Source of the DNA: Embleya sp045207655
GTDB lineage: Bacteria; Actinomycetota; Actinomycetes; Streptomycetales; Streptomycetaceae
Assembly: GCF_045207655.1 (NCBI RefSeq)
Contig: NZ_CP108785.1
Location: 4,030,001-4,094,000 of the forward strand
DNA length: 64,000 nucleotides
Reading direction: 5' to 3'
The notes beneath the pieces were generated by a model. That model had not been told where the DNA came from and did not search any database. It worked only from the letters and a program-made list of their open reading frames with translations. Shown piece by piece: positions 8,998-17,321 of this stretch (the first letter of the stretch is position 1; each line of letters opens with the position of its first letter). The position numbers and the translations under genes were made by a program.

Positions 8998-9085
8998 CGT
9001 GGGAGGCGGTGCGCGGGCCCTGCGGGTGGCCGTCGGTCATCGGTCCGTCGCACCGAGGCGGGCTTCGTTCGTTTCGCGTGGGTTG

Positions 9086-9232
9086 TCAGGTGGCCTGGTC
9101 GCTCACCGGGTGCCGGACGACCCGGCTCATGTCGGCATCGCCACCCGGTCCGGTCACATACCCGTCCGGCGAGATGCCGAGGTTCGCCACCACGGCCCGC
9201 GCACCCGTGTGCCTCGTGGCCGTCTCGGTCAT
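9086..9232 (-). pseudogene. N-terminal remnant of a dihydrofolate-reductase-family (RibD-C) protein
   Basis: 48 codons beginning MTETATRHTG, with an AGAGGA ribosome site and a start 15 nt after the stop of the MFS gene. The segment VVANLGISPDGYVTGPGGD resembles the strand-1 region of RibD-C/DHFR-like reductases (VVANLSLSLDG), which are normally about 180-200 residues. A TGA at 9086-9088 ends it before the NADPH-binding core. Downstream frames show no convincing continuation, so it looks like a decayed partner of the MFS operon. Identification rests on a short stretch. Confidence 0.5.
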
Positions 9233-9247
9233 CGTCGTTCCTCTCGA

Positions 9248-10861
9248 TCATGGCTTCGCTCCGCGTTGTTCCGTCGTGGACGCCGAGTCGATCCGCGGCA
9301 TCTGCGCGGCCGACGGGGGTCCGTCGGGCCCCGAATGCCGCGCAGGTCGGTGAGCCTCGGCGGCGATCGGGGCCGGCTGGGCGTGGGGGCGGGCGGTCAT
9401 CGTTCGGGCGGCGAGGGCGGTTGCGGCGAGTAGGACGCCGGCGGCGAGGAGGGCGTGCTGGGCGTTGAGGGTTGCGGTGTGGCCGGAGTGGGTGCCGGTG
9501 AGGTAGATGCCGCCGATGACGGCGACGCCGAGTGTGCCGCCGAGTTGTTGGACGGCGTTGAGGAGTCCCGCCGCCGAGCCGGTTTCCTGCGGGGAGACGT
9601 GGCGTAGTGCGGCGGTGAAGAAGGGTGGGGTGAACAGGCCCACGCCGAGGCCGGCCAGGACCAGGGCGAACGGTAGGCCGACCGGGTAGTGGCCGGCGGG
9701 TGCGGCGCGGTAGGCCAGGGCCGCGGCGGCGAGGCCGGCGGCGAGGGCGGCGATCCCGGCGTGCAGGACGCGGGTGCCGTGGCGAGAGACGAGATGGGTG
9801 CCGGCGGCCCAGGAGGCGGCGGCCAGGCCGGCGGACCACGGCAGCAGGGTGAGGCCCGCGGTGAGTGGGCCGGTGCCCAGGCCCAGTTCCAGGTGCAGCA
9901 CCACGGTGATCATGACGCCGTTCATGACGGCGAAGAAGAGGGTCGAGGTGGCCAGCGCGCCAGGGAAGGCGCGGCCGCGCAGCAGCGACGGCTCGACCAG
10001 TGGGGTACGGCCCGCGGCGGCCGCGCGGCGCTGGTGGACGGTGAACGCGATCAGGACGAGCGCGCCGAACGCGGCGACGGCCCATGCGCGGGCACCGGGC
10101 GCGCCGGTGCCGGCGGCGAGCGGGCACACCAGCAGCGCGGTGCCCACCATGGCCAGGGCGGTGCCGGTCGGGTCGAGGCGGGGGCGTACGGGGGCGCGGT
10201 CCTCCCGCAGGTGCGGTGCGATCGCCAGGACGGCGACCGACAGTGGCAGGTTGACCAGGAACACCGCGCGCCACGAGGTGCCGAACAGGTCGACGTGGGT
10301 GAGTACGCCGCCCAGCACCGGGCCGAGCACCGCGGACAGCCCCATGACCGGGCCGATGGCGCCCAACGCCTTGGGGAGTTCGTCGCCGTCGAACATGGCG
10401 CGAATCAGTCCGAACGTCTGCGGAATGATCAGGGCGGCGGCGGCGCCCTGTGCCGCGCGCAGGCCGATGAGGGCGGCGGCGGTGGGAGCCAGTGCACAGG
10501 CCGCCGAGGTGAGGGCGAACGCGGTGACGCCGATCCGGAAGATCCGGCGGCGACCGGCGATGTCGCCGACGCGGGCGGCGGTGAGCAGGCCGAGGGCGAA
10601 GGCGAGGGTGTAGGCCGCGCTGTACCAGGGGATCGTGGCGGCGGGTCCGCCGAGGTCGGCGTGGATGACGGGGCCGGCGACCTGGACGATGGTCGCGTCG
10701 AGCAGGTTCATGGCCTCGGCGGTCAGCAGGGCGATCAGGGCGATCCACCGGCGGGGGTACGCGGTGCGGGTCGGCGCGCCGGGCGCGGCCGGGGTCTTCC
10801 GGGCAGTGCGGTCGACGGTGTGGTCGGTTGCGCCGGCGGGCGCGGGGGAGTGCTCGGTCAT
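9248..10861 (-). CDS. MFS drug-efflux transporter (DHA2/EmrB-QacA type)
   Basis: 537 residues with 14 predicted helices. MNLLDATIVQVAGPVI is the helix-1 motif D1 region of DHA2 pumps. RVGDIAGRRRIFRIG is MFS motif A and GPVMGLSAVLGPVLGG is the antiporter motif C. It exports hydrophobic drugs in exchange for protons. The C-terminal 60 residues are hydrophilic and Pro/Ala-rich. The ATG at 10861 was chosen because upstream sequence loses coding character. It is divergent from an Lrp/AsnC regulator, the probable controller, and is followed by the reductase remnant. The substrate is unknown. Confidence 0.9.
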   Translation of the reverse strand: MTEHSPAPAGATDHTVDRTARKTPAAPGAPTRTAYPRRWIALIALLTAEAMNLLDATIVQVAGPVIHADLGGPAATIPWYSAAYTLAFALGLLTAARVGDIAGRRRIFRIGVTAFALTSAACALAPTAAALIGLRAAQGAAAALIIPQTFGLIRAMFDGDELPKALGAIGPVMGLSAVLGPVLGGVLTHVDLFGTSWRAVFLVNLPLSVAVLAIAPHLREDRAPVRPRLDPTGTALAMVGTALLVCPLAAGTGAPGARAWAVAAFGALVLIAFTVHQRRAAAAGRTPLVEPSLLRGRAFPGALATSTLFFAVMNGVMITVVLHLELGLGTGPLTAGLTLLPWSAGLAAASWAAGTHLVSRHGTRVLHAGIAALAAGLAAAALAYRAAPAGHYPVGLPFALVLAGLGVGLFTPPFFTAALRHVSPQETGSAAGLLNAVQQLGGTLGVAVIGGIYLTGTHSGHTATLNAQHALLAAGVLLAATALAARTMTARPHAQPAPIAAEAHRPARHSGPDGPPSAAQMPRIDSASTTEQRGAKP

Positions 10862-10991
10862 CGGGGCCCCGTGGGTGGTGTGGTGGGTGGAACCGCGGTT
10901 GCCGGGCGGTCGTTCCGGCGTCCCGCTCGATCGCCACCCTGACGCCGTTCCCGCATGTGGTTCCATTGACGGTCGACGGATCGACGATTTC

Positions 10992-11020
10992 ATCCATCGA
11001 AGGCGGCTATCTTGATGGAT
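10992..11020. promoter_or_regulatory. Inverted repeat over the Lrp/AsnC start codon
   Basis: ATCCATC (10992-10998) and GATGGAT (11014-11020) are perfect complements flanking the ribosome site AGGCGG (11001-11006), and the right arm contains the ATG start. It could be an autoregulatory operator of the Lrp/AsnC protein or an mRNA hairpin that hides the ribosome site. Confidence 0.5.
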
Positions 11021-11998
11021 ATGCTCGAACCGGACGCCCTCGACCGCGGCTTGATTCATGCCCTCCACGTGGACGCACGCGCGCCGTTCACCCTCATCGC
11101 CGACGTCCTGGGCTCCTCGACCCAGACCGTGGTACGCCGCTACCGCCGCATGTACGCGGAGGCCGGCCTGCGTGTGGTCGCCCTCCCGAACCCGCGCAAC
11201 ACCCGTGCACACCAGTGGTTCGTGCGCCTGACCGCCGCCACCCGCACCGCCCACGACATCGCCCTCGCGCTGGCTCGCCGCCCCGACACGTCGTGGGTCC
11301 GGCTGACCTCCGGCGGCACCGAGATCGTCGCGATCATCCACACCGCGCCCAGTGGCCCGGACGCCCACTCGCTCCTGCTGCGCGACATCCCGCGCACCGC
11401 CGGCATCACCGCGGTCTCCGCGCACTACCTGCTGCACACCTACCTGGGCGGGCCCACCCCGTGGCGCGGCCGGCTGGGCACGCTCACCCCCGAGCAGGAG
11501 GCTCGGCTGCGCGCCCACGACGTCCCGGCGGGCGTCGAGGAGGGGGAGCCGTACACGTTCACCGACGCCGACCTGCGCCTGCTGGCGGTGCTGCGCGAGG
11601 ACGCCCGCGTCGGCTATGCGGACCTGGCCGCGGCGACCGGCTCCACGCCCGCCACGGTCACCCGCCGCCTGACCGAACTGCGCACGCGAGGCGCGCTGTT
11701 CTTCGATGTCGACGTCGAACCGGCCTTCCTGGGCGCCACGGTGTCCGCGCTGTTGTGGATGCAGGTCGCCCCCAGTCGCCTCGACGAGGTCGCCACCGCG
11801 CTGGCCGCCCACGACGAACTCGCCGTCGTCGCCGCCACCACCGGCCCCACCAACCTGGTCGCCCATGCCCTGTGCGGCGATGCGGAGGCCCTGCACCACT
11901 ACCTGACCCGGCGAGTCGCCCTGGACGCCATCACCCGCATCGAGACCGCGCCGGTTCTGCGCACCTACAAGGCCGCCACCACCCTGCGCTCCGGCTGA
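11015..11998 (+). CDS. Lrp/AsnC-family regulator with duplicated HTH-ligand units
   Basis: 327 residues, about twice the usual AsnC length, built as two tandem units. Unit 1 has an HTH at about 8-55 (LDRGLIHALHVDARAPFTLIADVLGSSTQTVVRRY) and a ligand-sensing part to about 160. Unit 2 has an HTH at about 180-230 (DADLRLLAVLREDARVGYADLAAATG) and a second RAM-like part to the end. Such double proteins occur in streptomycetes and probably act like an internal dimer. It is divergent from the MFS pump at 9248-10861, so it likely controls drug efflux and itself. ATG 11015 has AGGCGG 8 nt upstream; a TTG at 11012 is an alternative. Confidence 0.88.
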   Translation: MDMLEPDALDRGLIHALHVDARAPFTLIADVLGSSTQTVVRRYRRMYAEAGLRVVALPNPRNTRAHQWFVRLTAATRTAHDIALALARRPDTSWVRLTSGGTEIVAIIHTAPSGPDAHSLLLRDIPRTAGITAVSAHYLLHTYLGGPTPWRGRLGTLTPEQEARLRAHDVPAGVEEGEPYTFTDADLRLLAVLREDARVGYADLAAATGSTPATVTRRLTELRTRGALFFDVDVEPAFLGATVSALLWMQVAPSRLDEVATALAAHDELAVVAATTGPTNLVAHALCGDAEALHHYLTRRVALDAITRIETAPVLRTYKAATTLRSG

Positions 11999-12064
11999 CC
12001 GGCCGCGGGCGCGGGCAGGGGCCGCGCCGAGGCACCGCTCCGGGCGGTCGGTGAATCCGTCGGG

Positions 12065-12460
12065 TCACCCCTCGTACGGATCCTCGAGGGTCGGGACGCA
12101 CGGTGACAGCAGCGGCTCGGTGTGCTCGGTCACGTTTCCGCGAGTGAGCCTCAGGACGCGGAAGTCGTTGTCGTGAGCGGGGTCTTCGTCGTCGCGGATG
12201 TGCAGGAGGCCGTAGGAGCCGGGAGCGATCGCGCCGACGTGGCCGAAGAGTTCGAGGATCTCGGGTGCGGTCCGATGGTTGGGGAAGCCCGCCATGTGGA
12301 TGAACGGTTGGCCGTTCATCCAGCGGAGGTCGAGGAGGTAGGGGTCGGCGATCTCCCGGACGCGCTGCCGGAGACTCTCGACGATCTCGGCCAACCGGCT
12401 GTCGTCCTCGTCGACCGCGGCGCTTTCGACGATCGTGATCCAGCCGTGGTATTCGAACAC
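12065..12460 (-). CDS. Imm7-family immunity protein (orphan)
   Basis: 131 residues starting MFEYHGWITI, with LLDLRWMNGQPFIHMAGF, APGSYGLLHIRDDED and a C-terminal SPCVPTLEDPYEG. These match the Imm7 family of polymorphic-toxin immunity proteins, which neutralise a cognate nuclease or deaminase-type toxin in the cytoplasm. No toxin gene with a polymorphic C-terminal domain is nearby, so it may be an orphan that protects against toxins from competing kin. It lies alone between the Lrp gene and a minus-strand TetR gene, with 94 bp to the latter. Confidence 0.85.
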   Translation of the reverse strand: MFEYHGWITIVESAAVDEDDSRLAEIVESLRQRVREIADPYLLDLRWMNGQPFIHMAGFPNHRTAPEILELFGHVGAIAPGSYGLLHIRDDEDPAHDNDFRVLRLTRGNVTEHTEPLLSPCVPTLEDPYEG

Positions 12461-12554
12461 GGGGCGAGCCTAGCGGCGGGTTGCCGACGGCAGGGCGAGT
12501 CGCGGTCCGCGCGAGGGGCGTACGGTCCGTCCCGCCCGGGTTCGACGCCCGTGC

Positions 12555-13253
12555 TCAGTCGGTGCCGGGGGAGTCGGTCGGCGTGGTCTGGGCGAGGAGT
12601 CCGTCGACGAGGGCGCGCAGGCCCCGGGGGTAGCTGTCGCGGGCGGCTTCCTCGGCCCACAGGTGGGCGACGGCGGCGAGGTGGGGCACCCGGGTGGCGT
12701 CGAAGATTTCGCGGTAGGCGGGGTGCTCGTTGTTGTCCCGGGCGCGGGCGCTGTGGGCGCGGACGAGGACCTCCCCGACGGTGTAGTACCAGATGTCGCG
12801 GAAGACGCCGACGGTCTGTGCGGGTGCGCAGCCGTGGTCGCGGGCACCGCCGACGATGGCGTCGACCATCCACAGCGCGGATTCGTCGAGGAGGCCGACG
12901 AAGCCGTCGGCCGAGAGGATCTCCGCGGCCCAGGGCCAGGAGGCGAGGGCGTCGTGCATCGCGGTGGCGGCCGTGAGGATGCGCTCGCGCGGGTCGTCGG
13001 GGAGCGGGGGGCGTTCGATCTCGTCGACGTAGCTGTTGAGCAGCAGGACGAGCAGGTCGTCCTTGCCGCGGATGTGGTGGTACATGGTCGTCGCCCCGAT
13101 GCCGGTCTCGGCGGCGAGCCGGCGCACGGTCAGTTTCTCCCAGCCGTCCCGGTCGATGAGCCGGCGGGCCGCCGTCAGGATCTGCGCGCGGGAGGTCACG
13201 GGCGGGCGGCCGGTGCGGCCGTGCGGTACGGGCGATGGGGGCGGTGAGGGCAT
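12555..13253 (-). CDS. TetR-family regulator of the adjacent MFS pump
   Basis: 232 residues. The HTH (about 18-65) reads RRLAAETGIGATTMYHHIRGKDDLLVLLL, the subgroup related to TetR proper, and the C-terminal domain has the WPWAAEILSADGF and WYYTVGEVLVRAH stretches of TetR_C ligand domains. It is transcribed away from the MFS gene at 13396, and a strong palindrome lies between them. The classic model fits: the repressor binds the palindrome and a drug releases it. The ATG at 13253 was preferred because sequence further upstream enters the promoter region. Confidence 0.88.
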   Translation of the reverse strand: MPSPPPSPVPHGRTGRPPVTSRAQILTAARRLIDRDGWEKLTVRRLAAETGIGATTMYHHIRGKDDLLVLLLNSYVDEIERPPLPDDPRERILTAATAMHDALASWPWAAEILSADGFVGLLDESALWMVDAIVGGARDHGCAPAQTVGVFRDIWYYTVGEVLVRAHSARARDNNEHPAYREIFDATRVPHLAAVAHLWAEEAARDSYPRGLRALVDGLLAQTTPTDSPGTD

Positions 13254-13343
13254 CGTCCCATCATGCCGCTCCGCCCTCTTGCGCCGCGAAACCGGTGCGG
13301 GGTCGGCCGTTCGCGGGTCGACAGCGGCCTGCCTCGATGTTAC

Positions 13344-13369
13344 TTTCGGAACATGTTCGAAAAGATAAC
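13344..13369. promoter_or_regulatory. TetR operator and promoter between TetR and MFS
   Basis: TTTCGGAACATGTTCGAAA (13344-13362) is a palindrome with a perfect core GAACATGTTC and a single mismatched base. It lies between a weak -35-like TACTTT (13341-13346) and a -10-like GATAAC (13364-13369) spaced 17 bp apart on the plus strand, so binding would block the MFS promoter directly. Functional role is inferred from position. Confidence 0.6.
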
Positions 13370-13395
13370 CGGCAGCACGGAGGACGGAGTTCGCG

Positions 13396-14856
13396 ATGAC
13401 GCATAGGACGAATGTTTCGAGTGCCCGGCCGGGGCTCACGCTCGCCGTGGTGGCCGTCGTGCAGTTCATGGTGTCGCTGGACCTGTCCGTCGTGAACGTC
13501 GGACTTCCGGAGATCGCCGCCGGTCTCGGCTTCGGTGCGGTGGGCCTGACCTGGGTGATCCACGCCTACGCCCTCACCTTCGGCGGGCTGCTCCTGCTGG
13601 GTGGCAAGGCCGCCGACCGGTACGGCCGCAAACGGGTGCTGCTGCTCGGGCTGGGCCTGTTCGGCCTGGCCTCGCTTCTCGGTGGCTTCGCCCGGGAGCC
13701 CGGCCAACTCGTCGCCGCCCGAGCCGCACAGGGCATCGGGGCCGCCGCGCTGGCCCCGGCCGCGTTGGCGCTGCTGACGGCGACGTTTCCCACCGGCAAG
13801 GCCCGCGTCCGGGCGTTCGGGATATGGAGCGCGACGAACGCCGCGGGGGGTGCCTTCGGCGTCCTGATCGGCGGCCTGCTCACCGAGTACGCCGGCTGGC
13901 GCTGGGTGATGTTCGTGAACGTGCCGATGGCGGCCTGTGCGCTGGCCCTGGCGTGGCGTGGCATCGCCGAGAGTGCGCCGACCTCGCGCGGCGGGCGTCC
14001 CGACGTACTCGGCGCGGTCCTGGCCGCTGCGGGCATGACCCTGTTGGTGTTCGGCGTCGTGCGCACCGATCGGTACGCGTGGACCTCGTCGGTCACCCTG
14101 ACCACCCTGGCGGTCGCCGTCGCGTTGCTGGCGGCGTTCATCCGGGTCGAGCGGACCACCACGCGCGAACCCCTGATCCGGCTCGGCCTGTTGGCCAATC
14201 GCGCGGTGGCCGGTGCGAACGCCTACAACCTCCTGGTGGGCGCGGCCATGGCCTCGGCCTTCTACTTCGCGTCCCTCTACCTGCAACGAGTGCTCGGGAC
14301 GGGCGCGGCGCTGACCGGGACCATGTTCCTGCCGCTCGCCTTCGGCGTGATCGCCGGTTCCGTGATCGCCGTGAAACTCGGCTACCGCTTCGCTCCGCGT
14401 CTCCTGCTGGTGGCCGGCGGACTCCTGACCGCGACCGGACTCGCATGGTTCGGCCTGATCGGCCCCGACGGCAGCTTCGCCGGCGACGTCCTGGGACCCT
14501 CGATCGTCGCCGGTCTCGGTTTCGGGTTGTGCCTCGGGCCGGTGGTCTCCATCGCCACCGCCGGTGTCGCGCCGCACGAGGCCGGCACCGCGTCGGGCCT
14601 GCTCGCCAGTTCACGCCAGATCGGTGCTTCGCTCGGACTCGCCGCCCTGGGCACCGCCGCGCACGACCGCACCGGTGACACCGGTACGCGCGAGGCCCTC
14701 AACGACGGATACGCGCTCGGGCTGACCCTCGGCGCCGCGCTCGTGGTCGTCGCCGCCGTCATCGCCCTCACCGTCCTGCGTCGGACCAGCCCGCCGGCAC
14801 GCGTCGAACAGGTCGACCGGACCGACGACCGCGATCCCATCCCGGCGCGGGACTGA
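13396..14856 (+). CDS. MFS drug-efflux transporter (DHA2 family)
   Basis: 486 residues with about 14 helices. FMVSLDLSVVNVGLPEIA is the helix-1 signature of EmrB/QacA pumps, GGKAADRYGRKRVLLLG is motif A, and ATNAAGGAFGVLIGGLLTEY is motif C. It probably exports antibiotics or antiseptic-like compounds using the proton gradient. The divergent TetR gene and the palindrome between them indicate drug-inducible expression. The ATG follows GGAGGACGGAG (13379-13389). DUF3703 begins 10 nt after its stop and may be co-transcribed. Confidence 0.92.
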   Translation: MTHRTNVSSARPGLTLAVVAVVQFMVSLDLSVVNVGLPEIAAGLGFGAVGLTWVIHAYALTFGGLLLLGGKAADRYGRKRVLLLGLGLFGLASLLGGFAREPGQLVAARAAQGIGAAALAPAALALLTATFPTGKARVRAFGIWSATNAAGGAFGVLIGGLLTEYAGWRWVMFVNVPMAACALALAWRGIAESAPTSRGGRPDVLGAVLAAAGMTLLVFGVVRTDRYAWTSSVTLTTLAVAVALLAAFIRVERTTTREPLIRLGLLANRAVAGANAYNLLVGAAMASAFYFASLYLQRVLGTGAALTGTMFLPLAFGVIAGSVIAVKLGYRFAPRLLLVAGGLLTATGLAWFGLIGPDGSFAGDVLGPSIVAGLGFGLCLGPVVSIATAGVAPHEAGTASGLLASSRQIGASLGLAALGTAAHDRTGDTGTREALNDGYALGLTLGAALVVVAAVIALTVLRRTSPPARVEQVDRTDDRDPIPARD

Positions 14857-14866
14857 TCGGATCGAC

Positions 14867-15238
14867 ATGCCGAAGCTGCCTGATGGCGTACGCGCCGCGC
14901 CGGACGCGGAGTCGGCCGCCGCCCGCGCCGCCGGGCCGGGAACGCGGAGGTGCGCGGATCCGGAGCGGGCGCACGTCCTGTCCCGGCCGTGGGCGTGGCC
15001 ACACGTGCGTGTGCACGGAGCGATGCTCGCCCGCGCGGTGCGTACCCGCGACCCGCGCGAGGCGGCCGGGCAACCCGTCCGGCTCGCGGTCACCGCCCCC
15101 GGGTCGACCACCGGGCGCCACCCGGTCGGGAACACCGGCCGGGCGAACGTGTCCACGACCGCGCCGATGCCGACCCCTCCGGACCTCGCCGACCTGCTCG
15201 CCGCCGCCGTCGGTCCGGCGCGCCCCCGCCCGCGATGA
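14867..15238 (+). CDS. DUF3703-family protein
   Basis: 123 residues. ERAHVLSRPWAWPHVRVHGAML, RTRDPREAAGQPVRLAV and TGRHPVGNTGRANVST are the conserved blocks of DUF3703, a small family of unknown function that is often soluble and single-domain. Compared with my memory of the family the N-terminal helix (MPKLPDGVRAAPDAE) is slightly degenerate, but the length and blocks are intact. It starts 10 nt after the MFS stop, so it is probably read through from that transcript. No catalytic motif is visible. Confidence 0.7.
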   Translation: MPKLPDGVRAAPDAESAAARAAGPGTRRCADPERAHVLSRPWAWPHVRVHGAMLARAVRTRDPREAAGQPVRLAVTAPGSTTGRHPVGNTGRANVSTTAPMPTPPDLADLLAAAVGPARPRPR

Positions 15239-15520
15239 GCCCGCCCGTGCCGCCGACCGGCAACGGCCGTGCGTCCAAAGGCATCCGTCAACTCGCGTGC
15301 GCCGCCGCGTGGCCATAGCCGTCGGTGTTTTCCCTGGTGGTGCGAGAACGTGTGGTCGTTCGGGCGTGGTGGGTGAGATTTTGCGGTTTCGGCTTGGACG
15401 CGGGGTGCCCGGTGGGCGAGTTATGGGGTGAGAGGCCCTCGGGCCTCGTGGACGCCGCCGGGGACAAGCCCTTCGTAACCGGCAGGGTCCGCGCCGGACT
15501 TCACGGAAGGATGCGCTGCC

Positions 15521-15703
15521 TTGAACGAAATTCTCGGCCCCGAGGCCAGACAACTGTGGCTGGTCATAGGCGTGCTGGTCGTCGTCGTGCGCGCGCCGCT
15601 CGGTGCCCTGATGCGCGGCACGGCGTTCCCCGAGCCGAACCACCGCTGCGGCTCCGGGCATCGCCGGACGCGCCCCGCGCGCGGCAAGGGCGGCGGACGA
15701 TGA
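15521..15703 (+). CDS. Small membrane-type protein upstream of the sigma factor
   Basis: 60 residues. After NEILGPEARQ comes a hydrophobic run LWLVIGVLVVVV long enough for a short membrane helix, followed by a basic Arg/Gly-rich tail ending RGKGGGR. The TTG start has GGAAGG (15505-15510) 10 nt upstream. Its TGA overlaps the ATG of the sigma-factor gene (ATGA at 15700-15703), which argues that it is translated. It could be a membrane tether or leader for sigma-factor control. Not recognised as a family. Confidence 0.5.
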   Translation: MNEILGPEARQLWLVIGVLVVVVRAPLGALMRGTAFPEPNHRCGSGHRRTRPARGKGGGR

Positions 15704-16674
15704 CCGAACCGCTGCGCCCCGACCAGGCCCGAGTCGTGGAAATGGACCCGGTGGACCTGGTGGACCTCCTGCGCGTCGACTTCGTGGCCTTCTGCCACAG
15801 CCACCACCCGACCCTGACCCGCTTCGCGTACGACCACCTCGGATCGCGCCCCGAGGCCGAGGACATCGTCGCCGACGTCCTCCTGGCCCTGTACCGGCGC
15901 TGGGACGACGTACTGCGCGAGCCCGCCCCGCCGGTCAAGCGCGCGTTCCGCATGCTGACCGACGCCCTCGAGGACCGTCGCCTGCGCCGCGACCTCGTCC
16001 GCGACTCGCTCGACCGGGACTCGCCCGACCGCGACTCGCCCGACCGCGACTCGCTCGACCGGGACTCGCTCGGTCGATGGCGTCCCGCCCCGGGCGGTCC
16101 GGTCCTCGACGCGCCCAGGGACTTCGTACGGTTTTGTCGCGAGCACCAACAGACGCTGACCGACCATGCCTGGAAACAACTGGGCTGTCCGCACGACGCC
16201 GACGAGGCGGTCGCCGACGTCCTGCTCGCCCTGTCCCGGCGCTGGCCCGAGATCGTCCGCCATCCCGGGCCGCCGCTCGCGCTCGCCTACGAGATCCTGC
16301 GCCGGCGCGTCGTCGACATCCGCCGCCGTCGTGGGCGCAGCCTCGAGATACCGATCGACTTCACCGCTCCCGGCGCTCCCGACGTCGCGTCCACGACCAC
16401 CGCGGACCCGGCCGCCCTCGTTCCGCACCTGGACACCCTCGATCGCACCATCGCCGCCATGCCCGCCAAACGCGCCACCTGCGCCCGCCTGCACCTGGTG
16501 ATGCAACTGCCCCTCCAGGACGTCGCCGACTACCTGGGAGTGACCATCTCCACCGTCCGCAGCCACGTCCACGCGGCCCGCAAACAACTCGCCAACGCCC
16601 TCGACCGAACCCGGCACGTCCCACCGGCCCCCACCCCATCGACCCCCACGCACCCCCGGGAACCCAACGCATGA
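15700..16674 (+). CDS. Sigma-70 family factor with two tandem sigma-2-like modules
   Basis: 324 residues. Module A (about 27-97) reads DFVAFCHSHHPTLTRFAYDHLG, AEDIVADVLLALYRRW and VKRAFRMLTDAL. Module B (about 141-205) repeats the layout: DFVRFCREHQQTLTDHAWKQLG, ADEAVADVLLALSRRW and ALAYEILRRRVVDI. Between them is a charged linker with five near-identical DS(L/P)(D/G)R units. A single sigma-4 domain (about 247-306) follows, with LPLQDVADYLGVTISTVRSHVHAARKQL. ECF sigma factors normally have one sigma-2 and one sigma-4. Module B directly precedes sigma-4 and may be the working copy; module A might bind regulators or act in cis as a mimic. It is coupled by ATGA junctions to the genes on both sides. 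Confidence 0.85.
   Translation: MTEPLRPDQARVVEMDPVDLVDLLRVDFVAFCHSHHPTLTRFAYDHLGSRPEAEDIVADVLLALYRRWDDVLREPAPPVKRAFRMLTDALEDRRLRRDLVRDSLDRDSPDRDSPDRDSLDRDSLGRWRPAPGGPVLDAPRDFVRFCREHQQTLTDHAWKQLGCPHDADEAVADVLLALSRRWPEIVRHPGPPLALAYEILRRRVVDIRRRRGRSLEIPIDFTAPGAPDVASTTTADPAALVPHLDTLDRTIAAMPAKRATCARLHLVMQLPLQDVADYLGVTISTVRSHVHAARKQLANALDRTRHVPPAPTPSTPTHPREPNA
16004..16078 (+). repeat. 15-bp in-frame tandem repeat in the sigma-factor linker
   Basis: About five copies of a 15-bp unit of the form GACTCG(C/G)(T/C)CGACCG(C/G) encode repeated Asp-Ser-(Leu/Pro)-Asp-Arg pentapeptides between the two sigma-2-like modules. Slippage could change linker length without breaking the frame. Confidence 0.7.
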
Positions 16675-17321
16675 ACGACCTGACCCCGCTCGACCGCGCC
16701 CTCCAACAGCGCCGTCGCGACATGGACACGGCCTTCGCCGACTACGACCCCGCCGCCGCCACCCGCCGCCTGGCCGACCGCATCGTCCAGGAGGAACTCG
16801 TGGCCGCACTGGTCCGGCCCGCCGGCATCGGACGCCCGCGCGGCGCGGGTTTCACGGACGCCCACGCCGCGCAGAACGCCGCCGCGGCGGAACTCGAACA
16901 GTTCTGCCAGGCGATCGTCGCCCGACCGACCACCGGCCCCCTCCTCGGGGATTTCGTGCAAAGGCGCATTCCCGCGGGGGCGCTGGTGTTCGGATGTCTG
17001 CTGTACCTCACCGGCCGGCCCGCACCCGCCGCGTTCTGGTGGAGGTACGCCGCCGGCGCCGACACCGTCGAGGCGATGCGCCTGCTCACCCTGCACCATC
17101 GGGTCGAGGGCGAACCCGAGGACGCCCACCACTGGGCCGGCCGCCTGCACGCGGCCACGCCCGCCCCGGTGCCGGCCGAGATCGAGGGCGCGGGCGATCC
17201 GCAGGCGTACGTCGCGCGTGTGGAACCGGGCATCGAGGAGGTCGATGATCCCGATCTCGGCGAGATCTGCCGACCCAACGACCGCTTCCCCTGTCTGCTC
17301 GCCGCCGCCGGACACGTCTAG
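16671..17321 (+). CDS. Hypothetical protein coupled to the sigma factor
   Basis: 216 residues, with its ATG overlapping the sigma-factor stop (ATGA at 16671-16674). The N-terminal part is charged and helical. The middle reads RRIPAGALVFGCLLYLTGRPAPAAFWWRYAAGAD, a helix-rich stretch seen in streptomycete proteins encoded next to regulators and reminiscent of a TPR-like repeat. The C-terminal tail is acidic, with EEVDDPDLGE. There is no signal peptide or clear membrane helix. By position it could be the partner (anti-sigma or chaperone) of the double sigma-2 factor, but no zinc anti-sigma motif is present. Confidence 0.72.
   Translation: MNDLTPLDRALQQRRRDMDTAFADYDPAAATRRLADRIVQEELVAALVRPAGIGRPRGAGFTDAHAAQNAAAAELEQFCQAIVARPTTGPLLGDFVQRRIPAGALVFGCLLYLTGRPAPAAFWWRYAAGADTVEAMRLLTLHHRVEGEPEDAHHWAGRLHAATPAPVPAEIEGAGDPQAYVARVEPGIEEVDDPDLGEICRPNDRFPCLLAAAGHV

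Noticed and set aside
9248..11899. 883-residue minus-strand frame
   Set aside because: Only 9248-10861 codes for the MFS pump. The rest is antisense to the Lrp gene and has no homology.
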